From Comamonas testosteroni (lineage in GTDB: Bacteria > Pseudomonadota > Gammaproteobacteria > Burkholderiales > Burkholderiaceae_C), in assembly GCF_000761245.1 (NCBI RefSeq), contig NZ_AWOR01000042.1, positions 110,935 to 174,934 on the forward strand: a stretch of DNA of 64,000 nucleotides, written 5' to 3'. Both the position numbers and the translations under genes were made by a program. Under the pieces are notes generated by a model. It did no database searches and was not told the DNA's origin. It worked only from the letters and a program-made list of their open reading frames with translations. Shown piece after piece: positions 32,953-40,379 of this stretch. Numbering within the stretch: position 1 is the first letter of the stretch; each line of letters starts with the position of its first letter.

Positions 32953-34026
32953 TCAGGGCTTGGCGCCCGCCGCCAGCCACTGGGCAATCACCCTGGCATC
33001 AGCATCGCTGAGATTGGGCTGGGGCGGCATGGGTGTTGATCCCCAGACGCCGGAGCCTCCGCCCCTGATCTTGTTTGCCAGATAGTCCGGCTGGCCGCCA
33101 TGCTTGCCGGCAATGTCGCTGAAGGCCGGGCCGACGAGTTTTTGCGCCATGCCATGGCAGGCCATGCAGGCGTTCTTCTCCAGCAAAGCCGTCGGTGCCG
33201 CGCTGCCCGATTTCCCGGCGGCCGCGGGCTGGGCGGCCTTGCTGGCCCCGCCATCGGTGGCGATGCCGCGCTGGGCACCGACCAGCCGGTTTTGCTGGGC
33301 CAGATTGCCGTGGTTGTTGCTGGCATGCTCGGGCAAGGCCGAGCGCAGCCTGGGCTCGGGGCCGCAGTTGCTCATGCAGGCAGCGGCCTGCACATCGGGC
33401 CTAGCGCTCTTGCCGAACTCATTGCCGGGCCACAGCGCATGCCGAGTCGTCATGCCGTTGCGGTTGGGCAGTTTCTGCTGTACCTCGGCAATGTTCTTCT
33501 CGCTGAGCGTGAAGTTCTCGGGCACCACGCCGCCGAGGTTGAGCAGATAGGCGGTGACGGCATACACCTCTTCGGTGGACAGCGACTTGGGCGCATTCCA
33601 GGGCATGGCACGGTTGATGTAATCCCACAGCGTGGAGACCGTGGCCACCTTCATCAGGGTTGTGCGCCCCGGAAAGGCCGGATCCTTGAGCCGCGCCACA
33701 TGGCCAGTCCTGATGTCCTCGGCCGTGGTGCCGCCGATCAGCGGGCTGAACACCTCGTTGGATTCGCCGAACACCCCGTGGCAGGACGCGCACTTGGCCT
33801 CCCACACATCCATGCCTTTTTGCACGGACCCCAAGCCTGGGGGCAGCCCCTTGAAATCCGGGCGCACATCGATATCCCAGGCCAGAACCTCCTTGCCCGT
33901 GGCATTGCGGCCCACGCCGGGATAGCGGTCTTCGCCAGACTTGCCCTGCGCCGCAGCGGGCCCGGCAGTCACGCCCATGACCAACAGCAGCGCCAGCAGC
34001 GCCAACGGTTTACGCAAGCTGAACAT
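32953..34026 (-). CDS. soxD: SoxD, diheme cytochrome c subunit of sulfur dehydrogenase
   Basis: With SoxC it oxidises the outer sulfane on SoxY by six electrons. 357 residues from the ATG at 34026, with a signal peptide (LALLALLLVMGVTAGPAAAQ). Heme 1 is at Cys79-x-x-Cys82-His83 (KCASCHGV). Heme 2 is in ACMACHGMAQ about 60 residues from the end. A Met ligand is probable in TPMPPQPNLS. The C-terminal cytochrome is similar to the small cytochrome at 35418. The start overlaps the soxC stop by 17 bases, implying coupled translation. Confidence 0.92.
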   Translation of the reverse strand: MFSLRKPLALLALLLVMGVTAGPAAAQGKSGEDRYPGVGRNATGKEVLAWDIDVRPDFKGLPPGLGSVQKGMDVWEAKCASCHGVFGESNEVFSPLIGGTTAEDIRTGHVARLKDPAFPGRTTLMKVATVSTLWDYINRAMPWNAPKSLSTEEVYAVTAYLLNLGGVVPENFTLSEKNIAEVQQKLPNRNGMTTRHALWPGNEFGKSARPDVQAAACMSNCGPEPRLRSALPEHASNNHGNLAQQNRLVGAQRGIATDGGASKAAQPAAAGKSGSAAPTALLEKNACMACHGMAQKLVGPAFSDIAGKHGGQPDYLANKIRGGGSGVWGSTPMPPQPNLSDADARVIAQWLAAGAKP

Positions 34027-35362
34027 TGGCGACCTCCCCGTTGGCTCGTACCGCCCAGGACTGGATGGAATTGTTGTGATAGATGGAGCGCGTGCCGCGC
34101 GCGGCGCGCAGCTGCTGGTTGCTGGGCTGCACATAGCCCGTCTCGTCCATGGCACGGCTCTGGATGATGCATTCCTCGCCATTCCAGACCCAGTCCAGAT
34201 GAAAGCGCGTCAGGCACTTGTCCATCACCGGCCCTTCGAGCCGGGCCGTGCGCCAGTTGCGACCGCCGTCCACGCTCACATCCACGCGCCTGACCTTGCC
34301 GCGCCCCGACCAGGCCAGGCCCGTGATGTTGTAGAAGCCCTTGTCCAGCAGCATCTGCCCGCCGGACGGCGTGGTGACCACGCTCTTGCACTCCTGGATG
34401 CTGGAGTACTGGCGGTGCTGTCCGTCGGGCATCAGGTCCACATAGTGGATGGCCTCGTCCTTGGCCGCATAAGGCATGTCGCCCACTTCGATGCGGCGCA
34501 GGTATTTCACCCAGCTCACGCCCTGCACGCCCGGCACCACCAGGCGCAGCGGATAGCCCTGCTCGGGCCGCAGCATCTCGCCGTTCTGGCCGTAGGCGAG
34601 CAGCACCTCGCCCGAAGTGATCAGCTCCACGGGAATGGTGCGCGTCATCGAGGAGCCGTCCGCCCCCTCGGCCAGGATGAAACGGCCTTTCTTCAGATCG
34701 GCGCCGGCCATCTCCAGCAAGGTGATCAGGGGCACGCCCGTGAACTCGCTGCACGACAGCATGCCGTGCGTGTACTGCACCGTGGGCACGGCCACATTGC
34801 CCCACTCCATGCCGGTGTTGGCGCCGCATTCGATGAAATGAAAACGCGACACCGAAGGCAGACGCATGATCTCGTCCATGGTGAAGACCTTGGGGCTCTT
34901 CACCAGACCGTTGATCATCAGCCTGTGCTTGGAGGGGTCGATGTCCCACCAGCCCTGGTGGTGACGCTCGAAATGCAGACCGCTGGGCGTGACGATGCCG
35001 AACAGCGACTGCAGCGGTGCAAACGATACCGAAGCCTGCTTGGTCTGGGTCAGCCCCGGGCTCTGGCGGCGCTGCACATTGGCCTCGTATCTGGAAGGCT
35101 TGCCGTAGCCGTCGGTGACCACCGGCTGACCCAGGCCCTTGCTGTGCGCAGGCAGCTCCAGAATATTCGGGTCTCCCTCGCCGCTCACGGCCTGCCGGCC
35201 CTGCGCATGGACGGCTGAAGCGCCGGCTGCCGCGGCTGCGAAAGCCCCGCGAATGAAGTCACGCCGACCTGCCCTGGCTTCGGCAAACACGGTGCCGACA
35301 TCGTCCGCCCGCACAAAGTTCTCGGGTGCCTTGCGCACCTTGCCCATCAACTGGCTTTGCAT
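34010..35362 (-). CDS. soxC: SoxC, molybdenum sulfur dehydrogenase
   Basis: Sulfite-oxidase-family molybdoprotein, 450 residues from the ATG at 35362. A Tat-type signal (GRRDFIRGAFAAAAAGASAV) follows a 35-residue N-terminal region. The Mo-ligating Cys lies in FIECGANTGMEW. The Mo-domain motif VTTPSGGQMLLDKGFYNITG and the C-terminal dimerisation domain (VDVSVDGGRNWRTARLEG) are present. With SoxD it makes a full Sox pathway, so thiosulfate should be oxidised to sulfate without sulfur globules. Confidence 0.93.
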   Translation of the reverse strand: MQSQLMGKVRKAPENFVRADDVGTVFAEARAGRRDFIRGAFAAAAAGASAVHAQGRQAVSGEGDPNILELPAHSKGLGQPVVTDGYGKPSRYEANVQRRQSPGLTQTKQASVSFAPLQSLFGIVTPSGLHFERHHQGWWDIDPSKHRLMINGLVKSPKVFTMDEIMRLPSVSRFHFIECGANTGMEWGNVAVPTVQYTHGMLSCSEFTGVPLITLLEMAGADLKKGRFILAEGADGSSMTRTIPVELITSGEVLLAYGQNGEMLRPEQGYPLRLVVPGVQGVSWVKYLRRIEVGDMPYAAKDEAIHYVDLMPDGQHRQYSSIQECKSVVTTPSGGQMLLDKGFYNITGLAWSGRGKVRRVDVSVDGGRNWRTARLEGPVMDKCLTRFHLDWVWNGEECIIQSRAMDETGYVQPSNQQLRAARGTRSIYHNNSIQSWAVRANGEVANVQLA

Positions 35363-35417
35363 AAGCTCTCTCTTTGATCGCTGGTGGCGCTTACTGGGGC
35401 AGCGCAACACGCCTGTT

Positions 35418-35738
35418 TCATTTGGAATCCTTGAGAATCCAGGCCGCCAGTGTCTGGGTGTCGGCATCGCTGAGTGCGGGCTGGGCGGGCATGGGCACCG
35501 GCCCCCATTTGCCGGAGCCGCCGGCCTTGATGCTTTTGGCCAGATAGGCCTGTGCATCGGCCTGAGCCGCATATTTCCTGGCCACGTCCTGGAACGCCGG
35601 GCCTACCAGTTTCTTGTCCGTCGCATGGCAGGCCATGCAGGCGTTCTTCTGCGCCAGCGCCTGATCTGCCTGCGCCAGTGCAGGAGCAGCCAGCCCCAGC
35701 AGCACCGTCAAGCCACCCAGCCAGGATGAAGTCTTCAT
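35418..35738 (-). CDS. class I cytochrome c (c551/c552 type)
   Basis: 106-residue periplasmic monoheme cytochrome with a signal cut near ALAQADQ. The heme site is NACMACHATDKKLVGPAF and the Met ligand lies in PVPMPAQPALSDADT. It is very like the C-terminal domain of SoxD, suggesting duplication. It is the first gene of the soxCDYZAXB run and probably accepts electrons from SoxXA or SoxCD and passes them to terminal oxidases. Confidence 0.9.
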   Translation of the reverse strand: MKTSSWLGGLTVLLGLAAPALAQADQALAQKNACMACHATDKKLVGPAFQDVARKYAAQADAQAYLAKSIKAGGSGKWGPVPMPAQPALSDADTQTLAAWILKDSK

Positions 35739-35756
35739 CGCTCGGTCTCCTTATAT

Positions 35757-35785
35757 TTATATATAAGCATGTTGTTATTTATAGT
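35757..35785. promoter_or_regulatory. AT-rich candidate operator, sox operon
   Basis: A 10-bp palindrome TTATATATAA (35757-35766) merges into ATATAAGCATGTTG (35761-35774) and TTATTTATA. ATAA and TTAT flank 8 bases. The 14-base block matches 12 of 14 bases in the gap at 37519-37532. It is likely bound by the ArsR-type regulator at 38066. Confidence 0.5.
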
Positions 35786-35853
35786 ATCGACCAGGATGCC
35801 CAATTTGAAATCCCGCGCTAACCCTCGTTATTCCCGAACAGGAATAACGAGGC

Positions 35854-36348
35854 TCAACGCCCCTGCACCGCCGCGCGGGCCGTCTTCATGCGCTCATCCA
35901 GATAAGCGCCATAGAAGTCGGGGATGGAGCTACCAATCAGGCGTTCAGCCACTTCCCGCCGTCCTGCCCCATAAAAAAGCACGGAGGGAGCGACCTCGAT
36001 CTCCAGTTGCCTGACCATGCCGCCATGCGTGGTCGCCGCGCCATTCCAGTCCCGCAACGGCTCGGGCGACAGAAAATGAATCTGGGTCACCAAAGCTCCA
36101 GACTGCTGCAGCGGCAGCAGGTAATGCTCGCGCACGATCTTGCAGAACGGGCAGCCATGCAGGCTTGCCATCACCACCAGCGGCTGCTTGTGGGCCAGCG
36201 CCAAGGCCAGGTCACTATGCAGACTCTGGCTGGTGGGCAGCAGGCGCTCTGAGGCATCGAGCGCCGCCCACGCAGGGGCCGCGCCCGCCAGCAGCAGCTG
36301 CAAGCACAGTCTTCTGCGGGCATCAAAGAAGCGGGCCAAGGCCGTCAC
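35854..36348 (-). CDS. soxW: SoxW-like periplasmic thioredoxin
   Basis: 164-residue thioredoxin-fold protein with an N-terminal signal (LCLQLLLAGAAPAWA). The redox motif CPFC is in LHGCPFCKIVREHY, and a cis-Pro in EVAPSVLFYG. In sox clusters SoxW keeps the SoxY carrier Cys reduced, helped by the thiol transporter SoxV/CcdA, which is not present in this window. Its start overlaps the preceding hydrolase gene by four bases, so they are coupled. Confidence 0.8.
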   Translation of the reverse strand: MTALARFFDARRRLCLQLLLAGAAPAWAALDASERLLPTSQSLHSDLALALAHKQPLVVMASLHGCPFCKIVREHYLLPLQQSGALVTQIHFLSPEPLRDWNGAATTHGGMVRQLEIEVAPSVLFYGAGRREVAERLIGSSIPDFYGAYLDERMKTARAAVQGR

Positions 36349-37418
36349 GGCTTTTCCTGCTCCATCAGCAAGAAGGTGTTGTAGGCATTCATGCGATTGG
36401 CTTCCTTGAACAGCGGGTAGGCCGAGAACCTGGACCAGTCCGTCGCCTGGTAGGCCTCGTCAAACGGGTCGAGATTGGCTGCGGCCTTGCCCATGGCCTC
36501 GCGCAGATAGTGCAGATAGTCACGCGTCAGCTGCATGTCCCGGCGCGGCTGCTCGGAGGCCGGACCGTGGCCCGGCACCATGACCTTCACGGGCAGCTTG
36601 AGCAGCTCGTCCAGCGCCGCAATCCAGTGGCGGCTGTCGGCCTGGCCCACATAGGGAATGCGGTTGCGAAACACCACATCGCCAATGAACAGCACACCGC
36701 TTTGCGGCAGGAAGATGGCCGTATCCTCCGGCGTATGCGAGGGCCCCATATGCTGCAGCACAAAGTCCACGCCCCCCACCTTCAGCGTGGAGCTGTCGCC
36801 TGCCACCCATTGACTCGCCGGCACCAGGCGCGTGCCCTGGTCGACCCAGGGCGCCAGGTCCTTGCGCGAAGCCTCAAGCCGCAGATGCGCGGTTTCTGAA
36901 TTGATGTATTCACGCGCCTGGGCATGGGCGACGATCTTCGCGCCCAGGGCCTCGAACACCTGCAGGCCATAGATGTGGTCGGCGTGATAGTGGGTCAGCA
37001 GCACATGGCTGATGGGCTTGGGCGTCAGCGTCCGGATTTTCTGCACCAGCTCCTCGGCCAGTGCGGGCGAGCCCAGCGCATCGATCACGACCACGCTGTC
37101 ATGGGTGATGACAAAGCCGGCATTGGAGATGAAGTTGCGATTGGCCGCACTGCCCAGCGCCGATACGCCCTGCACAAAAAACACATTGGCCGCCACCTGT
37201 TGCAGCTCCATCACGGGCGCACTGGTCGCCACGGGGGTGCCCGCCACGGGGGTGCCCGCCACGGGAGTGCCCGCCACGGGACCGTTCAGCGCGGGAGCCT
37301 CCTCATGTGCTGCCTCATGTGCTCCCTCATGTGCGGCCTCGTGCGCAGCCGCTGCCCCTGTCGCTGCGATCGCTGCCCACACAAAGCTCCTCAGCGCAGC
37401 CCCTGCCCAGCTTGTCAT
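36345..37418 (-). CDS. soxH: SoxH-like metallo-beta-lactamase-fold hydrolase with His-rich repeat
   Basis: 357-residue exported protein of the metallo-beta-lactamase superfamily. Zinc motifs are THYHADH, the His of GPSHTPED, GDVVF and a late His in VPGHGP. It matches the SoxH/quinoprotein-relay hydrolase type found near sox genes, whose substrate is unknown. From the ATG at 37418 a signal segment is followed by a His repeat (HEAAHEGAHEAAHEEA) and a PVAGT repeat (three copies), both encoded by tandem DNA repeats. The His stretch could bind metal. Coupled to the SoxW-like gene. Confidence 0.8.
   Translation of the reverse strand: MTSWAGAALRSFVWAAIAATGAAAAHEAAHEGAHEAAHEEAPALNGPVAGTPVAGTPVAGTPVATSAPVMELQQVAANVFFVQGVSALGSAANRNFISNAGFVITHDSVVVIDALGSPALAEELVQKIRTLTPKPISHVLLTHYHADHIYGLQVFEALGAKIVAHAQAREYINSETAHLRLEASRKDLAPWVDQGTRLVPASQWVAGDSSTLKVGGVDFVLQHMGPSHTPEDTAIFLPQSGVLFIGDVVFRNRIPYVGQADSRHWIAALDELLKLPVKVMVPGHGPASEQPRRDMQLTRDYLHYLREAMGKAAANLDPFDEAYQATDWSRFSAYPLFKEANRMNAYNTFLLMEQEKP
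37222..37350. repeat. two adjacent tandem repeats inside the hydrolase gene
   Basis: A 15-bp unit (GGGGTGCCCGCCACG on the plus strand) repeats about three times from 37235, coding for PVAGT. A 12-bp unit around CCTCATGTGC repeats about four times at 37300-37350, coding for HEAA. Copy number is likely to vary between strains. Confidence 0.8.
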
Positions 37419-37515
37419 GGCTTTGTCTCCCTTGCATGGGCAGCGCGTCATGCATGAATGCCGCCACTAATGTCGCCACTAGCGCTTGCCCTATTTTTGA
37501 ATGTTTGCGTCATCG

Positions 37516-37542
37516 TTAATATAAGCAAGTGGCAATATTTAA
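37516..37542. promoter_or_regulatory. AT-rich candidate operator, soxH/dsrE divergent promoter
   Basis: TTAATATAAGCAAGTGG (37516-37532) runs into CAATATTTAA. The TTAATAT and ATATTTAA ends are near-complementary, and ATATAAGCAAGTGG matches the block at 35761. It lies between the divergent hydrolase and DsrE-family genes and could regulate both. Confidence 0.5.
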
Positions 37543-37589
37543 CCAGCAGCATCTTCCCTGATGCCTACAGACCCCACAGGAGACCTTCG

Positions 37590-38003
37590 ATGAAGCGCCA
37601 ACTTGTTGCCCTGAGCTTTGCCCTGTGTACGGCGATCGCCGCCGCTCAGGATGTGAAAGTGGTCTATCACGTCAACACCGGCGTGGAAACGGCAGCCGCC
37701 ATACTCGCCAATATCAATAACGAACTCAATGCCTCGCCCACGGACAAGATCGTGGTGGTCACCCATGGGCCCGGCATAGACTTTTTGCTCAGCAATGCCA
37801 AGGACAGCAAGGGCCGCGAGTTCAGCGGCCAGGTCAGCGCACTGGTGGGGCGCGGCGTGGAGTTCAAGGTCTGCAACAACACGCTGCAAACGCGCAAGCT
37901 CGATGCCTCAAGCCTGCTGATGGAAGCCTCGGTCGTCCCCTCCGGTGTGGCCGAAGTCGCACGCCTGCAGGCCAAAGAGGGCTTTGTCTATCTCAAGCCC
38001 TGA
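37590..38003 (+). CDS. DsrE-family periplasmic protein
   Basis: 137-residue protein of the DsrE/TusD-like fold with a signal peptide (MKRQLVALSFALCTAIAAAQ). The ATG at 37590 has CAGGAGAC before it. The DsrE fold motifs are DKIVVVTHGPGIDFLL and VEFKVCNNTLQ, with one conserved Cys in the place where family members carry sulfur. Exported DsrE proteins are common in sox loci; sulfur binding in the periplasm is a reasonable inference. Divergent from the soxH-like gene, sharing the AT-rich regulatory gap. Confidence 0.85.
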   Translation: MKRQLVALSFALCTAIAAAQDVKVVYHVNTGVETAAAILANINNELNASPTDKIVVVTHGPGIDFLLSNAKDSKGREFSGQVSALVGRGVEFKVCNNTLQTRKLDASSLLMEASVVPSGVAEVARLQAKEGFVYLKP

Positions 38004-38021
38004 GGCGCATACGGCCATGAA

Positions 38022-38045
38022 AAAAGGCGCCTGGTGCGCCTTTTC
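38022..38045. terminator. bidirectional terminator
   Basis: AAAAGGCGC (38022-38030) pairs with GCGCCTTTT (38036-38044) across CTGGT. It separates the convergent dsrE-like and arsR-type genes. Confidence 0.85.
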
Positions 38046-38065
38046 TTCTTTTGGGGCTCAAGCCA

Positions 38066-38374
38066 TCAGTTCTGTTCGATGGCCATCTGCACGCAGATGG
38101 TGCGGCACATATGGACGACCTTCTCGTTGGCGATGAAGTAGTAGATGCTGACCCCTTCACGCCTGCGGCCCAGAATGCCGGACTGGTACAGCGTGTTCAG
38201 GTGCTGAGACATATTGGGCTGGGTCGTGTCTATGGAAGCCAGCAGCTCGGAGACGTTTTTCTCTCCGTTGCACAGCGCGCTGATGATCTTCAGCCGCATG
38301 GGCGCAGCCATGGCTTTGAACAGCTCGGCCGCACTCTCGAAAACGCTGTCATCCTCAAGCTCTGACGATTCCAT
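38066..38374 (-). CDS. ArsR/SmtB-family regulator (SoxR/BigR/SqrR-like)
   Basis: 102-residue winged-helix repressor. It has the ArsR core MAAPMRLKIISALCNGEKNV and SELLASIDTTQPNMSQHLNT with the recognition helix, then the wing RREGVSIYYFI. Three Cys (in SALCNG and HMCRTICVQ) sit where SqrR/BigR-type sulfur sensors carry their persulfide pair, one early and one in the last helix. It therefore probably senses reactive sulfur and releases the sox promoters. The start is weakly supported but fits the family. No candidate operator was seen before its own gene. Confidence 0.87.
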   Translation of the reverse strand: MESSELEDDSVFESAAELFKAMAAPMRLKIISALCNGEKNVSELLASIDTTQPNMSQHLNTLYQSGILGRRREGVSIYYFIANEKVVHMCRTICVQMAIEQN

Positions 38375-38556
38375 GAAACACTCCTGAACACCGCTTCAGA
38401 CTGCAACCCTCAAATAGAGGCGATACGCCATGGTGCATGGCAGCAGTTTATAGGAAGGTCATGCAGCGCCTGCCATCACCCGGCGACAAACACTGATGGG
38501 CATCAGGCAATCCCGAAAAGGAAGCAGCCAGCGCCCGAGCGACATGAATTTCAGGC

Positions 38557-38608
38557 AATTTTATAGCTGAAACCCATATTCAACGTGCGCAAGCAGCTAT
38601 CAAAAAAT
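38557..38608. repeat. dispersed intergenic palindromic repeat, copy 3
   Basis: AATTTTATAGCTGAAA ... GCAAGCAGCTATCAAAAAAT: TTTTATAGCT and AGCTATCAAAA form the outer stem. It lies just after the Nudix gene stop and may also act as a terminator. Confidence 0.6.
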
Positions 38609-39201
38609 CAAGCCGGCTTCCACTCCAGAGACCAGGCACCGCTTTGCACATTCTGCAGCCACAGACAGCAGCTCAAGGTCTTGGCATCGGTGACATGGCC
38701 GCCACGCACGCCGTCCAGCAACTCGGCAGGTGTCATGCTGCAGACATCGAGAAACTCGTCGGCATCGAGCTGGCGCTCGCCCGCGGTCAGGCCGCGTGCA
38801 AAGAAGATGTGAATGACTTCGTCGGAGTAGCCGATCGCCAGATGCATGGGGCCGGCATAGGCCCATTCACGCGCGCTGTAGCCGGTCTCCTCCAGCAGCT
38901 CGCGCTGGGCGCAGATCAGCGGCTGCTCGCCCGCATCGAGCTTGCCCGCAGGAAACTCCGTCATGACCCGGCCCACGGGGTAGCGAAACTGCCGCTCCAG
39001 CAGCACGCGGCCATCGTCGAGCAGGCCTATCACCACCACGGCGCCGGGGTGCACCACATACTCGCGCGTGGCCTGACCGCCATGGGGCAGGCGCACGGTA
39101 TCGAGCCTGACTTGCAGAAAACTGCCCTGATGCACCAGCTCGCTTTTGATGGAGTGCTCGATCAGATGGCTTTCCTGAGCCTGTTTGTCTTGTTGGGTCA
39201 T
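38608..39201 (-). CDS. Nudix hydrolase (ADP-ribose pyrophosphatase type)
   Basis: 197-residue Nudix protein. The Nudix box is GKLDAGE ... RELLEETGY with all catalytic Glu and Arg residues, preceded by VMTEFPA as in ADP-sugar pyrophosphatases (NudF type). These split ADP-ribose and related nucleotide sugars into AMP and sugar phosphate. The ATG at 39201 (MTQQDKQAQESHL) is preferred; the in-frame ATG at 39246 lacks homology support. The gene is divergent from the metallo-hydrolase at 39268. Confidence 0.9.
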   Translation of the reverse strand: MTQQDKQAQESHLIEHSIKSELVHQGSFLQVRLDTVRLPHGGQATREYVVHPGAVVVIGLLDDGRVLLERQFRYPVGRVMTEFPAGKLDAGEQPLICAQRELLEETGYSAREWAYAGPMHLAIGYSDEVIHIFFARGLTAGERQLDADEFLDVCSMTPAELLDGVRGGHVTDAKTLSCCLWLQNVQSGAWSLEWKPA

Positions 39202-39267
39202 CTCCGACTCGTCTTTCAAAGCGCTGTGGTGACAGCGCAAATACATCCAAGGTCTTAATCTTCGCAG

Positions 39268-40236
39268 ATGCCGGCTTCACTTTTCTCCACTCAGACCATG
39301 ATGCATCCCATCGACACAGCCCAGACAGACATACAGCGCCACCAGTTTGGCCGCGTGACGGTGTTTCGCGGCGCCAAGGGTGGCAAGTATCCGGACGGCA
39401 ACCAGATCGTGATTGGCGGCAGCGATACGCTGGCAGCGCTGGATACGCCTATCGTTGCCAACCATATCGGGGCCGAGTTCGATGCCACCGAGCTGGTGGT
39501 GATGGGTCATGTGCACGAGGACCATATGGCTGGCCTGCACCGCCTACCGGACGCGCAGGTCTTTGCTCACGCAGGCGATCTGGCGGCGTTGCAAAGCTGG
39601 CAAGGGCTGCTTGCCACCTTTGGCTGGGCCGATTCGGCGCAAGCCGACAGCATGCGCAGCAAGCTGGAGAGCGAATTCTTCTACGCCCCCAGACCCGATG
39701 CCAGGGGCTACGAAGATGGAGCCGTCTGGGAGCTGGGGCAGTCGCAGATTCGCGCCATTCATATGCCGGGCCATACGGTGGGCCACAGCGTGCTGCTGAT
39801 CGAGCCCGAAGGGGTTGCCTTTATCGGCGATATCGACCTGACGGGCTTCGGTCCCTATTACGGCGACGCCTGCTCCTGTCTGGCGGACTTTCGCCGCAGC
39901 CTGGCGCGGCTGCCGGAGATCGAGGCCAAGATCTGGGTGACTTCTCACCACAAGGGCATTTACACCGAGCGCGAGACGTTTCTGCGAGACCTCAAGCGCT
40001 TTGCTGCGGTCATTGACGAGCGCGGTGCACGCATTCTCGAATGGCTGAGGCAGCGGCCCCTGACGCTCTCGCAGATGGTGGAGCAGCGCCTGCTCTACCC
40101 GCAAGGCTTTGATGCGCCCTGGGTACAGGGGGCCGAGACGCGCAGCATCTCCCAGCATCTGGATGAGCTGCAGGCGGCCGGTGAAATCCTGCAGGAGCGC
40201 AACGTGCGCGGCGAAGACCTGTATCTGCGGGCTTGA
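39268..40236 (+). CDS. metallo-beta-lactamase-fold hydrolase
   Basis: 322-residue cytoplasmic metallo-hydrolase. Zinc motifs are GHVHEDHMAG (HxHxDH), MPGHTVGHS, GDIDLTGFG and TSHHKGIYT. The last 90 residues (SQMVEQRLLYPQGFDAPWVQ...) form a winged-helix-like domain, as in the LACTB2/RNase-Z-like and glyoxalase II-like groups with C-terminal extensions. An alternative start is the ATG at 39298; neither has a good ribosome site. The substrate is unknown. Confidence 0.85.
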   Translation: MPASLFSTQTMMHPIDTAQTDIQRHQFGRVTVFRGAKGGKYPDGNQIVIGGSDTLAALDTPIVANHIGAEFDATELVVMGHVHEDHMAGLHRLPDAQVFAHAGDLAALQSWQGLLATFGWADSAQADSMRSKLESEFFYAPRPDARGYEDGAVWELGQSQIRAIHMPGHTVGHSVLLIEPEGVAFIGDIDLTGFGPYYGDACSCLADFRRSLARLPEIEAKIWVTSHHKGIYTERETFLRDLKRFAAVIDERGARILEWLRQRPLTLSQMVEQRLLYPQGFDAPWVQGAETRSISQHLDELQAAGEILQERNVRGEDLYLRA

Positions 40237-40254
40237 ATCCAGAGAAATAAAAAA

Positions 40255-40277
40255 GCCGACTTCTCAAGGAAGTCGGC
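40255..40277 (-). terminator. rho-independent terminator
   Basis: GCCGACTTC and GAAGTCGGC pair across 5 bases. The T run lies on the minus-strand 3' side (plus-strand A run at 40247-40254), so it mainly ends minus-strand transcription from the BKACE gene. It can also form in plus-strand RNA. Confidence 0.87.
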
Positions 40278-40379
40278 GGGGGCAGGCGCCTGGCCACGCA
40301 TCCACCAGGCAAGCGTGACAAGCGCACAGCGGCTACCCCTTGGCCGATGAGCCGGGCCCAGTCATCCGGGCTTCGAGAC

